From contig NZ_FOQD01000006.1 of assembly GCF_900113665.1 (NCBI RefSeq), forward strand, positions 124,001 through 188,000: 64,000 bases of DNA, read 5' to 3'. The notes under the pieces were generated by a model. It was not told the DNA's origin. It made no database searches and saw only the letters and a list, made by a program, of their open reading frames with translations. Shown here one piece after another: positions 58,514 to 64,000 of this stretch. The DNA comes from Planctomicrobium piriforme (GTDB taxonomy: Bacteria > Planctomycetota > Planctomycetia > Planctomycetales > Planctomycetaceae). The position numbers and the translations under genes are program-made. Numbering within the stretch: the stretch's first letter is position 1; every line of letters starts with the position of its first letter.

Positions 58514-59071
58514 ATGAATTACGCCGCTGCTTTTGATACCGCGCTTCCTTATCTCGCCTTCATGCAGAAATACGGCACGGCCGAGCATCGTCGCCGCTGG
58601 GATGACTTTGGCAGCAGCATTTCGCTGACGGACGCACAACAGTCGCTGCTGGGGAGTTTCACACGGGAGATGAAGGTGCTGGTGATGGCCGGCACCTGGT
58701 GCGGGGACTGCGTGAATCAGTGCCCGATCTTCGAAAAGTTCGCGGCGGCAAGCCCCTGCATTCAATTGCGGTATGCCGATCGGGACGACTCGCCTGAGCT
58801 GGCAGCGGCCTTGGGCACTTGTGGTGGAGCGCGAGTGCCGGCCGTGGTGTTTTTGAGCGAGGACGGCCATGTCTGCGGTCGCTACGGCGACAAGACGCTG
58901 TCGAAGTATCGCGCCGCGGTGAAGTCACTGACAGGAGCTTCCTGCGCCACTGGTCTGGGAGGAGCGGACAACCTCACTTCAGCGGTGATTCAGGACTGGC
59001 TCAACGAATTCGAACGCATCCAGTGGATGTTGCGAACCTCCAGCCGGTTACGGCAATTACACGGTGATTGA
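58514..59071 (+). CDS. Thioredoxin-like protein with CGDC motif
   Basis: 185 residues, cytoplasmic by absence of a signal peptide. The thioredoxin fold is seen in LVMAGTWCGDCVNQCPIFEK with the motif Cys63-Gly-Asp-Cys66, then YADRDDSPELAAALGTCGGA and RVPAVVFLSEDG with the cis-proline. The N-terminal 45 residues are helical (FDTALPYLAFMQKYGTAEHR), a layout seen in the thioredoxin_9 group. CGDC is less reducing-type than CGPC, but activity cannot be read from it. It lies 28 bases after the DegT gene on the same strand and ends 15 bases before the inverted repeat at 59087. Confidence 0.87.
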   Translation: MNYAAAFDTALPYLAFMQKYGTAEHRRRWDDFGSSISLTDAQQSLLGSFTREMKVLVMAGTWCGDCVNQCPIFEKFAAASPCIQLRYADRDDSPELAAALGTCGGARVPAVVFLSEDGHVCGRYGDKTLSKYRAAVKSLTGASCATGLGGADNLTSAVIQDWLNEFERIQWMLRTSSRLRQLHGD

Positions 59072-59086
59072 ATCGAAGAAGAGTCG

Positions 59087-59157
59087 GCCACGGATGGAAC
59101 ACGGATTTTCACGGATAATTGCCTTTGATCCGTGTTTCATCCGTGCTGATCCGTGGC
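59087..59157. repeat. Inverted repeat of CCACGGAT-type units
   Basis: GCCACGGATGGAACACGGAT and TTTCACGGAT face GATCCGTGTTTCATCCGTGC and TGATCCGTGGC. It fills the spacer between two convergent genes and could fold as a terminator for both. Confidence 0.88.
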
Positions 59158-59159
59158 TT

Positions 59160-61016
59160 TCATTGTTCAGCTCCAGTGCAAGTAATGATGCTCAGTTTTG
59201 CGGCGGCGCGGAGGAAGTCGCCGCGGGTGGCTTTTCCATCGGCAGGCGGCAGTTGAGCGATGGGGATGCCCAGTTTTTCGGCCAGGGTGATCCAGCTCGC
59301 CGCGAGTGAGGGATCGAGGGGCAGATTCAATTCCGCGGCATGACCGGGGGCTGCTTCTGAGTATTGGCCGTGCAGCTTCTGCCCGCGAACCTTCTTGGGT
59401 GCGGGGTTTAACCCGTGAAGGCCGCCGTTGGTTCCCCACCACTGCACGACTGCGAAATCCGCGTCGGCTGGCAGAACATCGCTGACGTAGATCGTGGCGG
59501 AGCCGTCGGCGTGCAGGCGGCACTGAAGTTGGGGGACATCGACCTGTTGGACCGACAGATTTTTGCTGATCGCCTGACTCGCGGCATGGCCCGCTGCCTG
59601 ACCGAGGGACATCCAGACCGGTTCCAGTCGCAGTGCACAGAACCCGACATGGCTGGAAGAGACCGCGACCGGCACGAGCAGATTCGAGACATCCCGGCTG
59701 ATCAGCACGCCATAGGGAATCTGATACGGAGGAGTGGCGTAGTAGAACTCACCGGAGTGCTTGCCGGAGAAGCGTGGGCCTTCGTGGAACGTGCCGTGGC
59801 AGTTGTTGCCGTAATCGGCCATCGCAATCGAGGTCGGATGGAACGTGGCCCGGGCGTCATCGGGGGCAGGTTCGCTGTCTGACTGTTTGTAGACATGCGC
59901 GCCGACCATGCGTCGCGCTTCACGGACGTAGAGCTGCGGCGAGAGGTGGCCGTTCTCGACGAATTCGTCGCGGCACCACCCCCACTCACGAGCTTCGTTG
60001 CGGAAGTTCTCGGGGACAGCGGGGTCATTCTGCAGGAAGTACAGCAGGCCCACCTGATCGCGAAGATGTTCGGCGAAGATCTTCTGTCGGGTCTGTTCGT
60101 CGCCGTTCGGCCATTCCAGGTTCTTGCCAGGCAGAGAGAGCCGCACATCGCCTCGGGAGACGTCGTTGAGGTCGTATTTTCCATTGGGTAAGGCGGGCGT
60201 CTGGGCTTTGTAGATGCAGCCGAGCGGATAGTCGAACACCTTCTTGATCTTACCTGAGGCGAGGACCGGCAGAATGTCGACGAAGTCTTCGCGTCGATAA
60301 CCAGGCGGGGCGACCGGCATCACGCGGAGTGCGGGATCCTGGGTCGCGATCAGGCGGAAGTTGTACGCTTGAAGCTGTCCGTCAGGCTGTTCGGGCGCGA
60401 GCGATTCTCCATATTCGTCACGGCCTTCCCGGCCGACCTTCCAAGGGACGCCGGCGGCGGCCATCAGGTCTCCCTCGTAGGTACCGTCGATGAACATCTT
60501 TCCGCTCACGGTGATCTCATCGCCGTTCTTCTGACGGCAAACCAGGTTCTTGATTTTCTTTAGTTCACGTTCATTCGATAACTCGGCAGATTTCAATCGG
60601 CAGTTTTTAAGGACGCTGACATGTTGCTCGGCGAGCATCTGTTCAAAGATGGTGAGATTCACTTTGGGTTCGCCAAAGGTTCCGCGAAAGGAAGCGATGG
60701 TCAGGGGCGAGTCTTTGCCGTAGGTCTGTTCGTAATACGCCAGGACGCGGCGGCTGAAATCGAGAAACGATCCGGTCAGGCTCTCGAACGAATGAAAGTC
60801 GGTGTGCGAGAGCCCACTGGTGACCAGCCCGCCGATGCGATCGGTCGGTTCGATCAGCAGGACGGAGTTGCCATCTTTGGCTGCGGCGACTGCGGCGGCA
60901 ATTCCGCCCGGCGTCGCGCCGTAGACCACAACGTCGGCTGTCTGAGCCAGCGCTGTTCCGGGAAGCAGCAGTGTCATGCAGAACAGAATGAAGATGGCCG
61001 AAAAGCAAGATCGCAT
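59160..61016 (-). CDS. Secreted FAD-dependent oxidoreductase (FAD_oxidored type)
   Basis: 618 residues from the ATG at 61016, where a signal peptide starts (MRSCFSAIFILFCMTLLLPG, cleavage near ALA-QT) and GAAGGG is present upstream. The FAD domain begins DVVVYGATPGGIAAAVAAAK, then LLIEPTDRIGGLVTSGLSHT, and includes FIDGTYEGDLMAAAGVPWKV. The fold matches the FAD-dependent oxidoreductases often exported by planctomycetes (PF12831 type). The C-terminal 100 residues add a lipocalin-like or coagulation-domain-like part with no clear motif. The substrate is unknown. The GC-rich palindrome lies just upstream of its start, at 61077. The stop abuts the inverted repeat at 59087-59157. Confidence 0.88.
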   Translation of the reverse strand: MRSCFSAIFILFCMTLLLPGTALAQTADVVVYGATPGGIAAAVAAAKDGNSVLLIEPTDRIGGLVTSGLSHTDFHSFESLTGSFLDFSRRVLAYYEQTYGKDSPLTIASFRGTFGEPKVNLTIFEQMLAEQHVSVLKNCRLKSAELSNERELKKIKNLVCRQKNGDEITVSGKMFIDGTYEGDLMAAAGVPWKVGREGRDEYGESLAPEQPDGQLQAYNFRLIATQDPALRVMPVAPPGYRREDFVDILPVLASGKIKKVFDYPLGCIYKAQTPALPNGKYDLNDVSRGDVRLSLPGKNLEWPNGDEQTRQKIFAEHLRDQVGLLYFLQNDPAVPENFRNEAREWGWCRDEFVENGHLSPQLYVREARRMVGAHVYKQSDSEPAPDDARATFHPTSIAMADYGNNCHGTFHEGPRFSGKHSGEFYYATPPYQIPYGVLISRDVSNLLVPVAVSSSHVGFCALRLEPVWMSLGQAAGHAASQAISKNLSVQQVDVPQLQCRLHADGSATIYVSDVLPADADFAVVQWWGTNGGLHGLNPAPKKVRGQKLHGQYSEAAPGHAAELNLPLDPSLAASWITLAEKLGIPIAQLPPADGKATRGDFLRAAAKLSIITCTGAEQ

Positions 61017-61076
61017 GAGCAGGCCCTTCGCAAGCAAACCGAGTACGGAAGACAAATGCGAGTCGAATGACAACTT

Positions 61077-61122
61077 GCCCCTCACCCCCGACCCCTCTCC
61101 CCAGAGTACTGGGGCGAGGGGA
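61077..61122. repeat. GC-rich palindromic repeat, copy 4
   Basis: GCCCCTCACCCCCGACCCCT then CTCCCCAGAGTACTGGGG and CGAGGGGAG. Intergenic copy between the FAD oxidoreductase and rsmB. Loop bases differ from copies 2 and 3 with pairing kept (CCAG/CTGG against CCTG/CAGG). Confidence 0.9.
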
Positions 61123-61162
61123 GTTCGAGGATGCACCCATTAAGGATCGTGCCTGTCGGCGA

Positions 61163-62617
61163 TCAACTTTTCAACAGCAGAGCCTGATAGCCGCCATCGC
61201 CCGGTGAGCCGGGTTCGTGGCGCTGTGCGGTCTTCAACTGCACATCGTTGCGAGCGGTGATGACTTCGTTGACGAGGTCTTCGTTCTCGCTACGGTCGAT
61301 GCTGCAGGTAGAATAGAGGACACGTCCGCCGGACTTCACGCGATCCAGGGCGTCGTTCAAGAGTCGGCGTTGCAGGGGGATGAGGTCCGCGAACGTGGCG
61401 GGCGTGATGCGCCAACGGGCTTCGGGACGTTTGCCGAGAACTCCGGTGTTCGAGCAGGGGACATCGACGAGCGCGGCGTCGAAAGGACCGTCTGGCAGCC
61501 CGCGGCCCTCTTCAGAAATCAGCAAAGTGTCGATATTCGAGAGCTGCAATCTGGTGATGTTTTCCCGGATGGGACGCAGCCGCGTATTGGAAAGATCACA
61601 GGCGATCACGCGGCCGGTTCCTTGCAATCGCTCCGCGATGTGACAGGTCTTTCCGCCCGGCGCGGCACAGAGATCGAGAATCGATTCGCCGGGCTGCGGA
61701 TCGAGCAGTGCGACGGCGGCAATCGCCGATTCATCCTGAACGCTGAACCCGCCGTCATGAAAGGCAGGAAACTCGCCGGGTGCGAGCGAGCCGTTGAGGG
61801 CAATGGCCACAGGAAGCTGGCCGGGTTGGGCGGCGACATCGGCATCGCGCAGAAGATCGAGAACGGCTTCACGCGTGGTCCGCTGGAGGTTCACCCGGAG
61901 TGACATTTTGCCGGGCGTGGTAAACCACAGAGCACGAGCGAGCAATCTGTTGAGATCGGTTTCTTCTTTTGCCCAGTGTTGGAGGAGCCAGACGGGGAGG
62001 CTGGCAACCTGAGCGATGTAATCGAGCGGTAATTCTTTGGGATCGGCAAAAACGCGACGGGCGAGTTTCACGATTCGCAATCCTGCGGCATTCCCGCGGA
62101 TGGCAAAGATCGGCAGCAGATCAGGACCGAGGTCTTTGAGTTCGAGCGGCTGGTTGTCGCTGGTGGTTTGATGGTTCAGTTCGCGTTCGATGCTCCGCAG
62201 CGTGCCGTTGATGAAGCCTTTGGCACGCGGCTTATAGAGACGATCGCAGAGTGAAACGGTTTCGTGGACTGCAGCGTGGGCCGGAATGTGCGACAGGCAA
62301 ATCAGTTGGCAAGCGCCCAACTGCAGCAGCATCCAGAGTTCGTCTTCGACTTTTTCGCGAGGTCGGGTGACATACTGCGCGAGAATCGAATCGAGCGTCA
62401 GCCCGCGTCGAACGGTTTCCGAGGCGAGTTCGGTAGCGAGATGCCGATCGCGGGGGAGCGTCGGGAACTCGGTGAACAGATCGTCGAGGGCCTTCGAGAC
62501 GAACGACCCACGCTGCGCGAAGGACTGAATCGCCAGAAAAGCGAGCCAACGGGCGGACGGACCTGCATTGCCGCGAGGGCCGGGCGACTCTGATCGAAAG
62601 GGGGGGCGACCGCTCAT
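61163..62617 (-). CDS. rsmB: 16S rRNA (cytosine-C5-967) methyltransferase RsmB
   Basis: 484 residues from the ATG at 62617, which overlaps the aroA stop as ATGA. The N-terminal 150 residues are the NusB-like domain (ARWLAFLAIQSFAQRGSFVS...LSHIPAHAAVHETVSLCDR). The SAM domain has LDLCAAPGGKTCHIAERLQG, FDAALVDVPCSNTGVLGKRP with the TRAM-type PC cysteine, and VLYSTCSIDRSENEDLV with the second catalytic cysteine. It methylates C967 (E. coli numbering) of 16S rRNA in the cytoplasm. The N-terminal tail (MSGRPPFRSESPGPRG) is extra and basic. Coupled to aroA by the four-base overlap. Confidence 0.94.
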   Translation of the reverse strand: MSGRPPFRSESPGPRGNAGPSARWLAFLAIQSFAQRGSFVSKALDDLFTEFPTLPRDRHLATELASETVRRGLTLDSILAQYVTRPREKVEDELWMLLQLGACQLICLSHIPAHAAVHETVSLCDRLYKPRAKGFINGTLRSIERELNHQTTSDNQPLELKDLGPDLLPIFAIRGNAAGLRIVKLARRVFADPKELPLDYIAQVASLPVWLLQHWAKEETDLNRLLARALWFTTPGKMSLRVNLQRTTREAVLDLLRDADVAAQPGQLPVAIALNGSLAPGEFPAFHDGGFSVQDESAIAAVALLDPQPGESILDLCAAPGGKTCHIAERLQGTGRVIACDLSNTRLRPIRENITRLQLSNIDTLLISEEGRGLPDGPFDAALVDVPCSNTGVLGKRPEARWRITPATFADLIPLQRRLLNDALDRVKSGGRVLYSTCSIDRSENEDLVNEVITARNDVQLKTAQRHEPGSPGDGGYQALLLKS

Positions 62618-63894
62618 CGGGCGCTCCGACACAGGGCATCGAGATCCGTGAAGTATTCAGGATACGTCTTGGCGGTGCAGCCGGGATCGAGGATCCGGAT
62701 GCCAGGCGCCTTGAGTCCGAGCAGAGAAAAACTCATGGCCATGCGATGGTCGTCATAGGTGTGAATTTCGGCGGGCCTGATTGGGCCGGGGGTGATCGTC
62801 ATGCCGTCTTGATGTTCTTCGACAGTGAGGCCAACGCGTTGGAGTTCGGTCACGACTGCAGAGACACGATCCGTTTCCTTCAGTCGCATGTGGGCGACGT
62901 TGCGAATGCGAGTCGGGCCGGATGCAAACGGGGCGACGCAGGCAAGCGTCTGGGCGGTGTCGCTGATTTCGTTCATGTCGATGTCGATGCCGTGGAGCGG
63001 TTTTCCTCGGAGTGTGATGGAGTCGTCGCCCCAATCGGCTTCACAGCCCATCCGGACAAGGGCGTCGACAAACTTCACATCCCCTTGCAAGGCGTTGCGG
63101 TGCAGGCCGAGCACGGTGACTTCACCGCCAGTGACTGCGGCGGCGGCGAAGAAATAACTCGCCGCCGAAGCGTCAGGTTCGATGTCATAGGTGCGCCCGA
63201 CATAGGGCTGCGCCGCGATTTCGAAATGGTTGGTCTGCGGCTCGTGGATGTTTGCGCCGAAGGCCCGCATCATTTCCAGCGTCATGTCGACGTAGGGACG
63301 AGAGACGAGTTCCCCGGTCACTTCGACTGTGACACCTGCGCTGGCGGCAGGGGCAGCCATCAGTAGTGCACTGAGATACTGACTCGACAGATCGCCTCCC
63401 ACGCGGATGCGACCGCCGGGGAGGCCGTCGGTTTCAATCTGCACCGGCGGGCAGTCGTTCTCGAGTTCGCAGCGAGCTTTCACTCCGGCGGATGCGAGAG
63501 CAGCGACGAGTGGTGCGATCGGACGCTCACGCATGCGGCTGTTGCCGTCGAGCCGATAGCGACCGCTTCCGGCCGCGCACAACGCGGTCAGAAAGCGAAT
63601 GCTGGTTCCGCTGTTCTCGCACCACAATTCGGCACCGGTGGAGGGGATCTTTCCTCCCTGACCGTTGACATGGAAGGTGCGTTGCGCGATGTCGACCGAT
63701 ACCGGGATCTGCAGCCTGCCGAGGCTGTCGATCATGACTTGTGTATCGACGCTGTCGAGTACGCCGGTCAGGTGCGACGGCCCCTGCGCCAGCGCTGCGA
63801 TAATAAGCGCGCGATTGGTCAGGCTCTTCGAGCCGGGAGGGCGAATGCGTCCTTTAAGGGGCCACAGGACGGGAAGGATGTCGATCGATTCCAT
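62614..63894 (-). CDS. aroA: 3-phosphoshikimate 1-carboxyvinyltransferase (EPSP synthase)
   Basis: 426 residues. EPSP synthase motifs are complete: PPGSKSLTNRALIIAALAQG, WCENSGTSIRFLTALCAAGS, RYRLDGNSRMRERPIAPLVA, GGDLSSQYLSALLMAAPAAS, RLKETDRVSAVVTELQRVG and YDDHRMAMSFSLLGLKAPGI. The Gly in GTSIRF replaces the class I GTAMRP pattern, so it is closer to class II-type sequences. It adds phosphoenolpyruvate to shikimate-3-phosphate on the way to chorismate, which also feeds the pabB product in this window. It is coupled to rsmB. About 100 bases of leader to the window edge hold its promoter; nothing else is seen there. Confidence 0.95.
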   Translation of the reverse strand: MESIDILPVLWPLKGRIRPPGSKSLTNRALIIAALAQGPSHLTGVLDSVDTQVMIDSLGRLQIPVSVDIAQRTFHVNGQGGKIPSTGAELWCENSGTSIRFLTALCAAGSGRYRLDGNSRMRERPIAPLVAALASAGVKARCELENDCPPVQIETDGLPGGRIRVGGDLSSQYLSALLMAAPAASAGVTVEVTGELVSRPYVDMTLEMMRAFGANIHEPQTNHFEIAAQPYVGRTYDIEPDASAASYFFAAAAVTGGEVTVLGLHRNALQGDVKFVDALVRMGCEADWGDDSITLRGKPLHGIDIDMNEISDTAQTLACVAPFASGPTRIRNVAHMRLKETDRVSAVVTELQRVGLTVEEHQDGMTITPGPIRPAEIHTYDDHRMAMSFSLLGLKAPGIRILDPGCTAKTYPEYFTDLDALCRSAR

Positions 63895-64000
63895 GCCAGG
63901 ATCAAATCAGGAACAACTGGTGAAACCGGTCATTCTAGCGGAATCGTTTCCAATTACCCGTCCGCGCTGAATTCGCGCCATCGCCTTTTCTGGAGTGCGG

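Noticed and set aside
1..64000. Search for rRNA, tRNA, tmRNA, RNase P and SRP RNA
   Set aside because: No conserved cores recognised by eye; short GGAAGCAGC at 33620 is not in an SRP context. A dedicated scan would be needed to exclude small RNAs.

Overview
The window looks like chromosomal DNA of a planctomycete. The evidence is the gene content: a DUF1549/DUF1501 pair, a DUF1559-like protein with an N-terminal zinc ribbon, a DUF1207-like secreted protein, a PSC1-type cytochrome c protein, Gly/His/Tyr-rich secreted proteins, a eukaryote-type tripeptidyl peptidase II homologue, and a dihydropteroate-synthase-like gene next to pabB. The DNA is GC-rich, and start codons include GTG and TTG. No rRNA, tRNA, CRISPR array, transposase or phage gene was seen. 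It reads as ordinary chromosome with unusually repeat-rich intergenic spaces.

Layout: 1-12000 holds the end of a PfpI/DJ-1 gene, lexA, a DUF1207-like protein, an A-type Fe-S carrier, a degenerate NtrC-like regulator, a Gly/His-rich TPR secreted protein, a DUF1559-like membrane protein, a Swt1-like HEPN membrane protein, a LURP-one protein and a cardiolipin synthase. 12000-24000 holds the TPP II homologue, a small secreted protein, an HNH endonuclease, a coiled-coil zinc-ribbon protein, a HigB-HigA type toxin-antitoxin pair with a readable promoter/operator, three secreted low-complexity proteins, a periplasmic thioredoxin and an S4 protein. 24000-38500 holds a Ycf46-like AAA ATPase, thiO coupled to a cytochrome c protein, murC-murB, a PduO-type cobalamin adenosyltransferase, a pilin-like protein, the DHPS-like/pabB operon and tatD.

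38500-47300 is a complex I cluster on the minus strand (nuoH-J-K-L-M-N) followed by a small helical protein. 47800-53000 holds the DUF1549/DUF1501 pair, a sigma-70 family factor and a DksA/TraR-type zinc finger protein. 53000-64000 holds a large EssC/FtsK-like ATPase, a DegT-family aminotransferase, a thioredoxin-like protein, a secreted FAD oxidoreductase, rsmB and aroA.

The most striking non-genic feature is layered dispersed repeats. (i) A 92-bp element with conserved stem-loops occurs twice, about 86 percent identical by eye (15915-16006 and, inverted, 22784-22875). (ii) A GC-rich palindrome of about 46-60 bp occurs four times; two copies are read in frame inside murC and pabB and add the peptide PHPxPLSPEYRGEG to both enzymes. 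(iii) An AT-richer repeat related to TTCGAAGCACGAAATCCG occurs five times, often starting or ending at a stop codon, with one copy splitting the nuo cluster. (iv) Three further inverted-repeat families lie between genes at 47657, 49109 and 59087.
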